Positions 32,716-45,526 of a stretch of DNA of 64,000 bases are shown in pieces. The stretch covers positions 117,644,173 to 117,708,172 of the forward strand of contig NC_133156.1 of NCBI RefSeq assembly GCF_040802235.1, given 5' to 3'. Source of the stretch: Manis javanica (lineage: Eukaryota > Chordata > Mammalia > Pholidota > Manidae). A program made the translations under genes and the position numbers. The stretch's first letter is position 1. Each line of letters opens with the position of its first letter. Under the pieces are notes generated by a model. It was not told the origin of the DNA. It searched no databases and saw only the letters and a program-made list of their open reading frames with translations.

Positions 32716-34035
32716 AATTGGAGAGAAAAAGAACTTGTCCAGTCAGATCAAGTTTTATGGTTTCTGACATAACCACCCAGAGGTTTAGTCTGAAGTTTTC
32801 TGCCATATTTGTAACTCTTTGAGGCTCTAACACCAAGAAAGGGCATCTTTAGTTTTGCTCCTGGCTGTGAGGCACATAATCTTGTTTTCCCTCTTCTTAT
32901 TTCATTTATGATCTCACTGATTGAAGATGGTCCAATTACATTACCTTCTTAGATCTGTTTCTTTAGTGTGATATCAGATTAATGTGCTCTGTTCTCTTAA
33001 GCATCCTGCTGGTTAGGGTTAATAAAATAACATGTGGGCAGTTTTCAGATTCCTTATATTGGAGACATATTCCTGGGAGGATTCACGCTGCCTAGACTTC
33101 CCTGCCGAAGATGATTTCTCTTGTTGGATGGAATCAGTGGCACCATACTATGACTTAGATGAGGTCAGGATTCATTCTTTCACTCAGAAATTATATTCTA
33201 CACACTAAATATATTCCAGGCCAGTCTGGGGCTGGAAATGGTGGTAAACAAGAGAGATTAAACAATTCCATTCAGTAGTAGGAAAGGGACTATAAATAAC
33301 AACAGAGAAACAAGATCTCTTGAAAGACTTCACCTTTATCAGAGGAGCATGTTGACTTTTATTGACATATTTGAGCTCCAGGACAAAACCAGTTGTCTTG
33401 GAGGGCTTCATTTTTTGTATCCACATTACAATTTGCAGTACACACACAATGGTTGGGCCCATAAACACTTTTAGGTCATTATCCATGTCACTTGGGCCAG
33501 GAATAGCTAATTAAATAGCAAGAATGTCTATCTGTATTTTAGGTAGTCCCAAATATCCAGATGAATGCCTGACACTTGCACCTTTTGCAAACATATTTTT
33601 GTGGACTCACTCCCTGATCCTCATGCTAGAAGGTGGGAGCAGGGAGGGAAGCCACAGCTGAGGTGCTCATACCCCAGTTTTTTTAGCGTCTGCTTCCAGG
33701 CCGGGTGACAGTTGCTTGTAATCATATCACACAGTTTATTTACCTGCTTCTTCCATTTCAGGCCCTGACCAGGGTAATATATAAAGGAAGCATCTCTTTT
33801 TTCCCTTGGTCCTTTTAGAAGTTGTCTGTCTGGTTGGAGAGCATTTGCTGAGTTTTAGGATCACACTGCCCCCTAGAAGTCTGAAGGAAGTTGCTTCCAA
33901 GGTGATGGGAAAACAATTGTTGGTTTTGCTCCTTAGTTGCAATTCCAAAGGTATCATCTGACTCAGCTTCAGGAGGCTGGAAAGTGCTCACGCCCGGCAG
34001 AAGTGCAGTTCTAGGAGATCTAGTAAAAGTACTTT
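32716..34035. other. Intronic, nothing recognised
   Basis: Two minus-strand open frames of 93 and 73 codons (33486-33205 and 33957-33736) have no motif. No repeat family assigned. Confidence 0.5.
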
Positions 34036-34039
34036 AGGA

Positions 34040-34200
34040 AGAGATCATGGTAATAGCTGCCATTTATCGAGGGCCTGCCTTTTGACAGTCACTTACACAT
34101 ACTAACTCTGTATCTTACAGTAACCCTGTGCAGTCAAAATTATTCCCATTTTACAGATGTGCAGTGATTAAATTTTGGCTCACAGAGATGTTAGGAGATG
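34040..34200 (-). mobile_element. MIR fragment, antisense
   Basis: GGTAATAGCTGCCATTTATCGAGGGCCTGCC and ATTATTCCCATTTTACAGATGTGCAGTGA match the antisense MIR. Confidence 0.75.
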
Positions 34201-35504
34201 GACACCCAGTGCTGTCAAGTTTCCAAGTGCAAGCTTTATTTCTTTAGTTAGCTTTTAAATTAAGGCATATATCCTGAATATAACTTCTAGGTCTTGAGTC
34301 GCAGTATTCATTATCTTTCCAGGATTCTCTCCACAGACAGTTATAAACTATGTTTTTCTGTGTTGCTCTGATTTGAGTAGTTAAATGCATATTTGTTTGA
34401 GCCCTTTAGAAACAACCAGTGTTTGTGTACTTTAACATTTTAACTTACTTTTCCATTATGCTGTAAGTTTAAAAATGGACCTAGAAATTTTCTTAAATCT
34501 TTAAGTAAGTAAAGCACCAAATTGAGCAGAATAAATTCAGCAAGAGCGAGATGAAAAGTTTCCTTTTGCCTTAAACCCCAAATTGTGTTTTTTTCCAACA
34601 CCCTATCCCTGGCTGCAGAATGTCATTATACCGTTTTGTATCAGATGAGAAACAGCAAATGTTATAAAAGAGAAATACATTAAGTGCAGCTACATCAGCC
34701 TCATAAGTGCCTAAATGGAACTTTAAATCCTAATGTTATATTCAAAAGGACATTGCCTCTCAATGGATGATGCACTGGTCCTTGACCCTGGGATATGGCA
34801 TTTTGATTTTGATTGCTTTTTTATGGAGAGTTTAGAACGTTTCCCAGAATATTGCTTTCAGGAGATTTTTCTTGACTAATCTTTGGGCAAAAATCATTTT
34901 TATTCCTGCTGAAAAGCATATTTTTCACCAGGATTCAGAATAGAATATGACAAAACTTTGACTCCTATCTATCTAAAGTGGTGTGATTTCATTATAATAT
35001 TTGCTCACAATCATAACAAATGTACTTCCCCAAACTTTAACACAATATTTTAATAGAAATTAAAGAAATACATTTTACTAGATTTTTTTCTCCATTAAAA
35101 AATGTAGCCTATGGAACCATCATTTAATAGTTGCTTTCTCTATTCTAGACAGTATATTAGATACTTTGGCAAATATTGACTAGCAGTTATATGTAATGAG
35201 CTCATGGTGTCATTTTTTAAAAATTATGTAATATGCCCTTTTAAGGATGACACCACAATTAATTTCAACTATTTTGAACAAAAATTTCTCTCTCCTTTCT
35301 TTTTAGCAGATTACTAAGAATGAACAGAATTTAATCATTTTTGTGGTATAGGAGTATAATTATTATTAGCATAAATTCTTGAACTATATGTCATACAGAG
35401 ATATTTGAAGAAGCTGTTGGTATGTGCACAGCGGTTTGCACACACACACAAAAAATCATTGGAGCAGGCATTGAAGTTTTTAAGTTCTTGTGTTTGTTAC
35501 AGTT
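34201..35504. other. Intronic, nothing recognised
   Basis: AT-rich sequence, no gene and no repeat family assigned. Confidence 0.5.
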
Positions 35505-36108
35505 TTGTGTGTATGTGTGGTAAAATATACAACATAATATTTACCATTTAAGTGTGGTTCTGTAGCATTAAGTACCTTCATATTTTTGTACAAACAGAAC
35601 CACCATTCATCTCTAGAACTTTTCTATCTTCCTCTACTGAAACTCATTGAGCACTAACTCTCTATTTCTCTACCCATCCCCTTGCAACCACCAGCCACCT
35701 ACTGTCTTCATGAATTCGACAACTCTAGTACCTCATGTAAGTGGACTTGGGTAATATGTGTCCTCTTGTGAATGCCTTATTTCACTTAGTGTAGTGTTTT
35801 TAAGGTTTGTCCGTGTTATATATAGCTTCTGTCAGAACTTCTTTCCTTTTTAAGGATGGATATAATATTGCATTGTATGTATGTTCCACATTTTGCTTAT
35901 CCATTCCCTAGTTGATAGACACTTGTGGCTTCTACCTTCTGGCATTAGGAGTGATGCTGTTATGAACACAGCTGCACAAATCTCGGTTCCAGTCACTGCT
36001 TTCACTTCTTGGGTGTGTTTATCCCCAGGAGTGGAACTGAGAGGTCATATGGTAGGTAGTTCTGTGCTTACTTTTTTGAGGAATCTGATTGTTGTAGTTT
36101 CAATCTCT
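35505..36108 (-). mobile_element. Old L1M 3′ end, antisense
   Basis: Same landmarks as at 2843: TGGTAAAATATACAACATAATATTTACC, CCACCTACTGTCTTCATGAATTC, TTTAAGGATGGATATAATATTGC, and CCCAGGAGTGGAACTGAGAGG. All ORF2 frames are broken. Confidence 0.85.
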
Positions 36109-38995
36109 TTTCTCCTGCTGCCGTTTCTTTGTACTGATAGCATGCCATCAAAAAACTGTTCCTACCTAGTTACACCTCTTTATACTTTGCTGTTTATTTT
36201 CACTTAGCTGAAGAGGGATTTAGCTGATTGCAACTGTGTTTAGAATAGAAGTAAATAGTCTTTGAGGGACTTACTCAATTACTTAAACTTCATTAAAATT
36301 AAGTAAAGTTCATTAGCTTTCCTAAATTTTATCATATCTAATATTTAGTAGTAGTATTTAGTATGTAAATTTTATCATGTCTATTTTAACACTGAAAGAT
36401 CCTTTATTATACTTTAAATGTATATAACTGAAAGTGTTACTCTGATGGAGTTTTAGATAATTAAGATCATAGGAGTTGTGACTTTTGCATAAGCAAGATA
36501 TTTGGTTATTTGAATTAATATTCCATAATCTAGATAATAACTCCATGTAGTTTCTTGTTCTGGTAGTGGTCCAAACAGTGGGTAATATCCATTGCAGAAA
36601 TTTTTTTGAAAATCATGAATTACTATTATAGATGCTTATTATGTATCTGTGTCACTTCCTAAGCACAGTTTTAGATTAGCATATGGAAATACTGAGTCTA
36701 GATCTTGTGTATAAAATGGAAATACAAGCCTTTGTGCACATGCCAATAAACAAGACAGAACATAATTTTCTGATGGTACAAATGTCTTTAATGATAGCCA
36801 ACCATTTCATGGAAAATAAATACCAATAAATAATATGGCCACATAGAAAGGGGATGTAATAGTTTGCTAATTTTTGAATAGTAGACTTTTAGCAAGGACA
36901 TATGCAAGTTATCCTTAAGGCGATTTCTCAGTGGAGTGGTCTTTATCCTTAGATTATTGCAGGATTACCATTACTACTACAGCATTTCAGAAAAATTGTC
37001 TTTCCTTACTTCTTACCTTTTCTAGGCAAGCCAACTGACCCAGCTGACACTAGGCAACCTACGCTCCAACCCTACTCAGGACATTTATCTTGGAGCTTGG
37101 TTGTTTTTCTTCGCTTCACCTGTGCTCTGGGTCCATGTTTTCATCCAATGCCTGTTTGGATTCTGACCCATCTGGCTTTGTCTCCCTTTTCTACTTGCCT
37201 CTCATACTTGGTGACAGAGAGAAAAATAGACTTCTGGAAAATAAAATAGGAAGAACTATCTATATTAGAAATTTCATAAAAACCAAAACCAACATGGAAA
37301 GACTTCCTTCTCCTGAAGTAGAGAAGCTACTTTATTGAGGATTAGTGGTAGGAAAGCAATGTATCCTCCCTCTCTCTCCCCTCCCTCCTTCTCTCTCTTT
37401 CCTCTCTCTCTTTCATTCATCTAATGACCATTACCTTATAGAACTTATTAGATACTTCTAGTTTCTATCCCCACAGCAAAAAAAAAAAAAAAAAAAGTAG
37501 CCTCAACCCTTAAATAGTTCATAGTCCCCTGGAGGAAGCACACATGTTAAAAAAGTTTGATCAAAACCAAAGTAAAGATCTGCCTAGCTTCACAGCAATG
37601 TATAAACTGTAGGGTTTGAGGACCGGTAAGATTTACCATAAGAGGTATGCTGAGGTTGAGTCCCAGAGAATTAGTTTTCTTGGCAGAAAAGGAGGCCCAA
37701 GGCAATCTGGCAGAAGGGTCCAATATATGCAAAAACATCAAGTGTCAAGTAATATGGCACATTCAAGTAATATGGCACAACTATTATCTGTTTGACACAA
37801 GGCAACATATTTGGAGATGAGACAGAACAGTAGAAGAATGAGGGTTTCAGCTGGAGCTGAGGAAAAAAACATTCTTGTATCTCTGCTTAGGGAACAATCT
37901 CCAATTGCATGTAAATATGACATGGTGAGAAGAACTGCCGAGCACACTTGATGGTAGAACAGCAATGTCTGGAGAATCCCCTATCAGTGCATGCCTTGAT
38001 CACTGGCATTGTGACCACTCAGATTTCACTTTGTGGGGTTCCAAGTTCCTGGCACACAATCTAGGACTATCTTTGGGAATATCTCTCCCATTGACTTAGT
38101 TATGTAACTTTAATTTAGTTTAATTTCCATGTACATTAATTTATCAATGTAAGAGTGGCTTTGGATCAGCTTCTCAATTCAGTTGGTAATATCCCTTTTC
38201 ATACTTTTTACATAAGGTATAATAATACTTTTTAAAGAAGGTACAAATGGGCTTCTTAACGTAAATCCTAGAGTTAGACTTACCATTAGGGACTAATTAT
38301 CACCATCTGGCAGAGAGGGAAACATAACACATTCTCTGAAAGGGCAGGATGTCTACTAAGACAAAGGGGAATGCTGTATGTGATAAAGTCATTCCAACAC
38401 TCTGGATGGGAAGGCCTGAGGAAGTAGGCAGAGAGGCCAGGGACATCAGAAGTGAGGAGGAATTTTCTCCCCTTAAATGCTTTGTGCTCAGGTTGCTAAG
38501 GACCTCAGTTTTGACTTTTCCCATAATCCTCCAAAGAACCTAAGCTATACCTTGAACCACAGTTCCTGTGATCGGTCCTTTTGTCCATTTGGACACAGGA
38601 TATTGCCTCTCTCTTGACTTTCTTTTCTTGCCTCCTGTTTAGATTTCCCTCAATTGCCTTCTGGATTTGTCTCAGCTCCATAAACTGTTGGCAACAGCCA
38701 ACAAGTACTGTTTGTGATGGGTGATTTTACTCAATCTTTATAATCTATTCCTTTAGAGAGCAGATCATGGTATGTATGATTCATCATCATGCAAAAAATG
38801 TTTTTTTTAATCTGGCTAGTTGTCATATAAGATTTCTGGTGCTCAGAGTTCTTGTTTTTAAAATTTGAGGGTTGAACTAGTTGATCCTTAGGGTTTAGGA
38901 GGCTAACTTTTCCAAAGACTCTGTAGAAAATTTAAATGTTGGCATAAACTCCTTACCTCTCCATGAATCTACTTGGCACAGCCTCATTATGAGCA
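36109..38995. other. Intronic, mostly unassigned, low-complexity tracts
   Basis: Contains a CT-rich tract (37362-37424), a run of 19 A (37478-37496), and an 18-bp tandem duplication of TCAAGTAATATGGCACAW at about 37745-37780. The 37500-37920 part has the feel of an old repeat, but I could not assign it. Confidence 0.5.
37362..37424. repeat. CT-rich low-complexity tract
   Basis: Mixed TCTC, CCCT and TTCT runs, almost entirely pyrimidine on the + strand. Confidence 0.85.
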
Positions 38996-38999
38996 GAGG

Positions 39000-39330
39000 A
39001 TACTTCCCTATCCTTTGGAATTGCTCATGTGACATGCTGGGAATAGGACAGAAGGTACAGTATGCCAGTTCTGAGCCTAAGCCTTTGAGAGGCTTCCCGC
39101 TGTACTTCTGCCATTATTATGAGGGTAACTTTCTCTGGGTAGCCTGTCAGTCCCAAGAGGAGAATGAGAGACATATGGAGCAGAGCCACATAAGCCATTG
39201 CTGCGTGATGCTGAGCCTTCTCAGCCACTTCAAATTTGTGAGCAAGAAGTAAATGCTAATTGTTGTATGCCACTGATTTTAAAGTTGTTTGTTATGCAGC
39301 ATTATTATGGGAATGCCTAACTTACACAGC
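39000..39330 (+). mobile_element. Ancient LTR-type repeat, 3′ portion
   Basis: AGCAAGAAGTAAATGCTAATTGTTG, GCCACTGATTTTAAAG and TTGTTTGTTATGCAGCATTATTATGG match a familiar mammalian repeat 3′ end with its AATAAA-like signal decayed to AGTAAA. The family name is uncertain. Confidence 0.5.
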
Positions 39331-40290
39331 CTCCATGGCTGTAGTGTTTTACACATAGTAGATGATACATATTGATTCAATTACTCTATTTTTGAAGATT
39401 GTTTTATTATATGTGTTTTTGCATGAAGCACAATGTTCAAAATAACACTGCATTACAGGGGTTAATCAAACTAAAGTACGGCGACTAGGGATTCTTAAAA
39501 AAAGTCCTTTCTGTAAAGGAAAGTAGAGTGGTAGCTACTGAGTGATACACTCTGTCAGACATTTCTTAAATCATCTGTACCCCTGCAACTATGCACAACC
39601 CCACTCCTAGCCAGCACATGTCTGTATCTAGCTCTTGGAGACTCCACTCCTGGCAAGCTCCCATCAAAAGGTTCTCAAGTGTCTTTGCAATTTTTCCAGC
39701 TAGCTGTATTGTACCATTCTGACCTAGATCATTTGGGGGAGGAAAGAGAGGCTGCTAAAGAGATGAAAGCTTTTAATGAGACTCTTCACTGGAGTTTTTA
39801 CAAATTAGGTCAGTTACAATCTGATAAAAGCAGGAGATAGTCTGTAGTGGATAATTAGGAAATTGCACTGAGATAAAGGACAGCCTCTTCAGGCTGACTT
39901 CTAATGCCTAGATGAGTTTTTTGGAGCAAGGTACAATGCTGAGAAATCCAGAGTTTGGAAGTTGTTGTGGTACAAGGGGGCTGAATCTTGATATTGAGTA
40001 CCATTCCAGACCAAGGATCTGAGAAAAGAGGTACCTGATTCTTTTAAGTGCCCTTCAGAGAGAACCAGATAATGTCACAGGCCTTTTAGCAAGTAGGATG
40101 CTGGAATTTAGAGAAAGTAAGAAATTGACCCAAATTCTCTCTACCACCCAGTGACATCCTAGTTACTTCATATATTGCCATGTTAATAAAGTATGTTTCT
40201 TTTTTCTTGATCATCTACAATAAGCTCTGCATTGTACTAAGAAATGAAAGGATTATTGGATATTATAGAAATTATAACTACTACTAGTCA
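39331..40290. other. Intronic, nothing recognised
   Basis: No gene or repeat family supported. Confidence 0.5.
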
Positions 40291-40294
40291 GCAA

Positions 40295-40455
40295 GTACCA
40301 TTACTTGAGTTCTTTCTTTGAACTAGATGATTTTGTCTTTTTTATTTCATTTAATTTTAATACTTTTACTGGAAGGATAAAAATAGTATTGCCACTTTTC
40401 AGATGAGGAAATGAAGCCCTAGAGAAGTGATTTTCTCCAGTTCACAGGATCAGAA
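40295..40455 (-). mobile_element. MIR fragment, antisense
   Basis: GCCACTTTTCAGATGAGGAAATGAAGCCCTAGAGAAGTGA is a good antisense MIR core; TTTCATTTAATTTTAATACT precedes it as expected. Confidence 0.8.
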
Positions 40456-40592
40456 ATACAAAACATGGGCACTCTGGTTTTACAGAGATTGAGGGAGCTT
40501 TGCCCGGATGACAGGGTTAGAAAAATGATGTGTAGGAAATGAGAACAGTACAAGTGGCATAAGATTGGCTAGGAGACATGTAGGGTCTAGAG

Positions 40593-40893
40593 CAGGAGTC
40601 TCAAACCTTTTCTCTGAAGGGCTGTGTGATCTCTGTTGCAATTACTCAACTCTGCCTGTGATAGAAAACAGTCATGGAAATATGTAAACAACTAATGGTT
40701 AGGGACGTGTTCCAATTAAACATCATATATGGACACTCAAGTTTGAATTTCTCAAAATCTTAATGTCACAAAATATTCTTTTTTTGCCTTTTTAAAGCCA
40801 TTAAAAAATACAAACCCATTCTTAGTATGCAGGCTGTAAAAAACAGCTGGCAGGCTATACTTTGTCCCCTGGCCTGTAGTTTGCTGAGCCCTG
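40593..40893 (+). mobile_element. MER3-like hAT element, complete, with 8-bp target duplication
   Basis: The element starts CAGGAGTCTCAAACCTTTTC and ends GTAGTTTGCTGAGCCCTG, which are complementary terminal repeats of the CAGGGGTCGGCAAAC type. The flanks are GTCTAGAG (40585-40592) and GTCTAGGG (40894-40901), an 8-bp duplication with one change, as hAT transposases make. Internal ATTACTCAACTCTGCC and TGTTCCAATTAAAC match the family. Non-autonomous; no transposase. Confidence 0.85.
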
Positions 40894-41104
40894 GTCTAGG
40901 GCCCAGCAGCACATATGTATACATACATATAATTTTAATTATTTATTTATTGTAGCGAGAAATGGGAAAAGCATTGTCACTGAATACTGATAAAATCAGG
41001 AAATCTATGGCAACCCCATTTTGTGACCATCTCAAAAGAAGTAGAAGACTGGAATGTTAAGCACTGTTAGGTCACTCAGAGTCATTCTGACTTTTACTAA
41101 AAGC

Positions 41105-41191
41105 CTTGATGAAAACTTTGGGATTTCCTTAACCTTTCTTTACCTCAGTTTTCTCCTCTGAACAGTGTGGATAATAAAAATACTTACTCTC
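41105..41191 (+). mobile_element. MIR, left part of a split copy
   Basis: CCTTAACCTTTCTTTACCTCAGTTTTCTCCTCTG then GTGTGGATAATAAAAATACTTACT is MIR core in sense. It breaks off at 41191 and resumes at about 41722. Confidence 0.75.
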
Positions 41192-41715
41192 TGTGTCAGG
41201 TTCCCTGACACCAACCTCAGATTCAATGATGCACGAGGAGGAATCACAGGACTCAGCATGTGGGCCAGCTCCTAACGATGATGTACTGTGGTGAAAGACA
41301 GCAACCAAATCAGGAACTGAAGAGGCACACGGGGCGGAGTTTAGGGAAACCACTCACAAACTTCCAGTGGTCACACAACGCGTCATGACAACACATGTGA
41401 GTTGCTGTCAACAAGGGAAGCACTTTAGAGACTCAACACCTAGGGTTGAAAAAAATCTGTGTTTTGAACAAATTTATTTTACTGGGGGTTGATCATGTAG
41501 GCATCCTCTGTCATGCATGTATCAAATTCCAGACACCCAGAAAGGAAGCAGTTATTCAACAGAAGCCATAGTGTTTGCACAAGTAGTTTAGTCACAGGGA
41601 GGCACCCTCATCATTTCTGGCAATGGTGGAAAACCCCCTGAAAGCCAAGGACCAAGATGCCAGCCAAGAGTGAACACTGCAGGTATGCCTTTCAAAGGAC
41701 AGCAGTTAATTCTTT
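41192..41715 (-). mobile_element. LTR, antisense, inserted into a MIR
   Basis: On the minus strand it ends GGTGTCAGGGAACCTGACACA, preceded by ATGCTGAGTCCTGTGATTCCTCC, a familiar LTR 3′ end. A polyadenylation-type AATAAA lies upstream on the same strand (about 41474-41484). The left edge starts TGTGTCAGG at 41192. The right edge is inferred only from where the MIR resumes. Family name not assigned; no internal retroviral genes. Confidence 0.7.
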
Positions 41716-41721
41716 TCTGTG

Positions 41722-41805
41722 CATTCTCCCAAAGTCCTGAGAATTAAATGAGTTAATGTGTTGTGCCTAAATAATGCTTGGCAAATAATGAGCCCACAAC
41801 ACTGT
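41722..41805 (+). mobile_element. MIR, right part of the split copy
   Basis: CTGAGAATTAAATGAGTTAATGTG and TAATGCTTGGCAAATAATGAGC continue the MIR consensus where the left part stopped. Confidence 0.75.
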
Positions 41806-44170
41806 ATATTTTACTCTGAGCAGACTAACTAGGAGACAGGCACAAAGAGAAAGTCTCACAAGGTTGCAGATATGACCCCTTTTCATGGATGTATTGGTGC
41901 AATGTGAGTCATTATACACTCATAAAGCTACATGGGAAAGTGTCATTAGTTTTACCTGTCAAGCTATAGCAATTAAGAATCTGAATTTCTCAGTTAACAC
42001 TTGATTGTTAATGCTTTCTTAGCCAAACGGATACTTAGAGAAGTCCACACATGACGCAATGTCAATGTGATGTTCAGAATTCCTATAATACTGGAGGATG
42101 CCCATGTACATGGACCCTTGAAGATTGCCAGATTTGTTTGAAATTTTAACAAAGAAGAATAGACCTTTGGTTGCAAATTACTGCTGAAGGACTGGAGGGG
42201 ACATCCAAGTCATTGTACAGTAATTGACAAGGTTACTTTGTGGACTATTCCACCATGTGCCTTTCTTTCTCTTAGGGAAGCCTAACCGTGGAATGTCTAC
42301 ACCAGTTCAATTTTTGTATTGCTCACCATTAGTGCCAAGAAAGGATGATAGATGTGCTATCAGTTTGTATGAGGGGGCAAGTCATTACTTTTTCTGTGTG
42401 CTGTGGAAATTCCAGTGATTGTAAATTGATTCATTAAAGGCACAAAATGTCAGGGTTCTTCTTTTATTCTGTTGAGATACTGTTAATCCTCAATTACCAG
42501 CCAATGCATTTTCTACTTTATGGTTAATTTAGATGCTAACTTTTAATACCAGGCAGAGTTTCCTCTGCCATCCAGAATATTTTCCCTCATGCGCAGATTT
42601 TTTTTAGACAATAAAAATGTTTTACAAAGTAAAACATTTAAAAATGAATTTTCTGCACAAAGTAACATATAAATTGTTAAGGATTTAGAAGAGGCTTATA
42701 GTTGTATTTATTATTTTGGATTATCCATAATCTTGAAGCTGATATTTGACTCAACCTTGAGTTTTTAAAACAAAGTGTCTTCTTAAAAGAAAGCAAAACA
42801 ATTATTCTGTTTTTTTATACATAGTAAAACAATTATCCTTTTATAATGGAGATAGAACTTAAGTGGTAAACAACTGTAGTTATGTTAGTATCTACAATGA
42901 AGTTTTTCCTTTCTGGTCAGTTAATGAATCTCTTGCGTATTGCGGGATTAGACCAAGCTAAAGGTCATCAGTTCTCTAATAATCCAGTGCTTCTCTGACA
43001 AAACCATAACCTCCAAAGAATCATCACTTCTTAGAAAGCAGAACCTTAAACTACTGTATCTCCAAAACAGAACAACATGGTCTACCTGTTCAGGGATGAG
43101 ATTTCATGCTGTTTGTTATATAGAAATTATGATCTAGTTTGTTTGTTTTAAAGAGCCTACTTCAACTATTCAAGGACTTTAGAAGAAATCTACCTGGTTG
43201 AAAACTAAAAAGTGCAGCCATTTTTAATTCTATCATGTACAATTTAATATAATTTGCATGCTTCTTCATCACCTTAAATATCTTACTGAGTTTCTTAGGC
43301 AAGGAAGTTTTGTCACGATAAAAATGGTATTTAGTTACACAAGGAAGGGAATGAATTCCTAGGCCATGCTCTACTTACTAAATGGTTCAGAGACCAGGCA
43401 AAGCAGACTGGGTGCAGTTACTGACACTTGGAGAATTAAGTACCTTTTCCTGAAATGTACGGAATGGCAGAAGCATCAGTTTGAAATATTAAGAAACAAA
43501 CTGCCTCAACAATTAATCTTTTGGACCAGATAGGTTATCCTTTATGCTATAGTCCTGCTTAAGTATATCATTCAATTTGAAACTTTAAATTATGAACTCA
43601 TCACAGTTAAAAAGTTAATTTTAAGTGGGAAATAGATCCAGATTTTAATTCTGTAGCATTATTCTGGGATTGGTCCAGGGACTTGATATCTTGATTGTCA
43701 AAGGAAGAGCGAAAGAGATGTGATAATCATTAAAATCCAGCTATACAGAGAGGGCAATAAATAAAGCAGTGTGAAAGGGGAAGAGCCCCGGGTGTAAGCA
43801 AATAGACTATACTTCAGTTTTGCTAACAAATACTTTTATATGTAGTAACAAGGAAGACCATATTTAGGTCTGAAAAACAATCATATTGGTATGTAGCCTG
43901 GGTTATAAATGAGAGATTAAATCCAGTGGGCAAGATGAAGTTCAATATCAACATCAAAACCTTTGTGAATGAAATAGGGAGGGGTTTTCATTTACCTTCA
44001 AAAGTGGGATTAATGAAATGTTCCTACCTTTATTGATTCAACTAGAGTCAAGATCAAATTGCTTATTTTATTGAAATCCATATAGGTTTCTTGCAGGTGC
44101 TCACCAAAGTTATTCATTTAAAATCTGACATTCAGTTAACTGTCACTCTCAGTATGATTACACGCAAAAC
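41806..44170. other. Intronic, mostly unassigned
   Basis: No gene or repeat family supported. An 11-bp-arm hairpin (AAATGTTTTAC/GTAAAACATTT, 42615-42639) lies in an AT-rich, repeat-free-looking part (42420-42900). Confidence 0.5.
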
Positions 44171-44174
44171 TTGC

Positions 44175-44680
44175 TTTTACCAGAAAAGGCCACTTCTAAG
44201 AATATATCCCACTGATACACTTGTACATTTGTAAAGTGATATGTGTACTAGGATGTTACAGCATTGTTTGCAGTGGTAAAACATTGGCAACAACTGTATG
44301 TCTGTCATTTAGGGGTCTGTTTAAATAACTTACAGTACAATTAAAAAATACTAAGACAGCTCTATATGTCTAACATGGAATGATTTTTAAAGTATATTAA
44401 ATGAGAAATATCATGTAGAAATCTGTTTTACATGCAACCATTTGTAGGCAAGTCTATTTTTAATGCTTGTATATGAATATGTTTATATTCATGTTGAAAA
44501 TGTAGAACACCTTTGTAAGGAAACACAGTTGTAATTGGTAACAATCATTACCTTTTGGGAGGTGAAATATTGTTGAAGACCAGGGATGAGAGAGAGATTT
44601 AAATTTCATCATATATACTATTTTGCATCTTTTGACTTTTATGATGTGTTTGTGTTACCTATTCAAAACATAGTTTTCAA
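44175..44680 (+). mobile_element. Old L1M, end of ORF2 and 3′UTR, sense
   Basis: CCACTTCTAAGAATATATCCC, TGTTACAGCATTGTTTGCAG, AAAACATTGGCAACAACTG and TTTAAATAACTTACAGTACA follow the old L1 ORF2-end order. The typical 3′UTR with TTGACTTTTATGATGTG comes after. Confidence 0.7.
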
Positions 44681-44689
44681 AAATTCACC

Positions 44690-44897
44690 TGCCTGGGAAG
44701 AGCAATGGGTTTGTCACCTACTCTCCAAAATACTTTGTACATACTCCTGTTATTATATTTATCAAACCATCTCCTGTTGAATTCTCTTGCTAGTTTGTGA
44801 GCTCCTTAAGCTTAAGACTGTATTACGCATTTTAACACCAGATCTAACATGTCTAGCATATGGTGGGGGTTCAATAATGTTTGAATGAATGAATGCA
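44690..44897 (+). mobile_element. L2 3′ end, sense
   Basis: GTTTGTGAGCTCCTTAAGC and CATGTCTAGCATATGGTGGGGGTTCAATAATGTTTGAATGAATGAATG is the L2 3′ terminus with its TGAATGAA tail. That tail served as the target for the next L1. Confidence 0.85.
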
Positions 44898-44898
44898 T

Positions 44899-45526
44899 TT
44901 TTTTGGTATCATTTATCTACAATTACATGAGGAACATTATGTTTACTAGACTCCCCCCATCACCAAGTTCCCCCTACATACCCCACTACAGTCACTGTCC
45001 ATCAGTGTAGTAAGATGCTGTAGAATCACTACTTGTCTTCTCTGTGTTGTACAACCCTCCCCGTGCCCCATGTTAGCAAGGTTGTGGAGAAAGGAGAACC
45101 CTCCTACACTGCTGGTGGGAATGTAAATTAGTTCAGCCATTGTGGAAAGCAGTATGGAGGTTCCTCAAAAACTCAAAATAGAAATACCATTTGAGCCAGG
45201 AATTCCACTTCTAGGAATTTACCCTAAGAATGCAGCAGCCCAGTTTGAAAAAGACATATGCACCCCTATGTTTATCCCAGCACTATTTACAATAGCCAAG
45301 AAATGGAAGCAACCTAAGTGTCCATCAGTAGATGAATAGATAAAGATGATGTGGTACATATACACAATGGAATATTATTCAGCTATAAGAAGAAAACAAA
45401 TCCTACCATCTGCAACAACATGGATGGAGCTGGAGGGTATTATGCTCAGTGAACTAAGCCAGGTGGAAAAAGACAAGTACCAAATGATTTCACTCATCTG
45501 TGGAGTATAAGAACAAGGAAAAAAAC
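44899..45526 (-). mobile_element. Young-looking L1 with 5′ inversion (twin priming)
   Basis: 44899-45070 is antisense L1 3′UTR with the poly(A) as a T run, sharing TCTACAATTACATGAGGAAC-type sequence with the L1 at 12207. From about 45071 the orientation flips: 45071-45526 is sense ORF2 C-terminus (FEKDICTPMFIPALFTIAKK, then after a stop MEYYSAIRRKQIL). The element is flanked by a TGAATGAATGCATTTTT duplication at 44886-44902 (merging with the T run) and 45527-45543. Order and duplication fit one insertion by twin priming. Confidence 0.93.
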
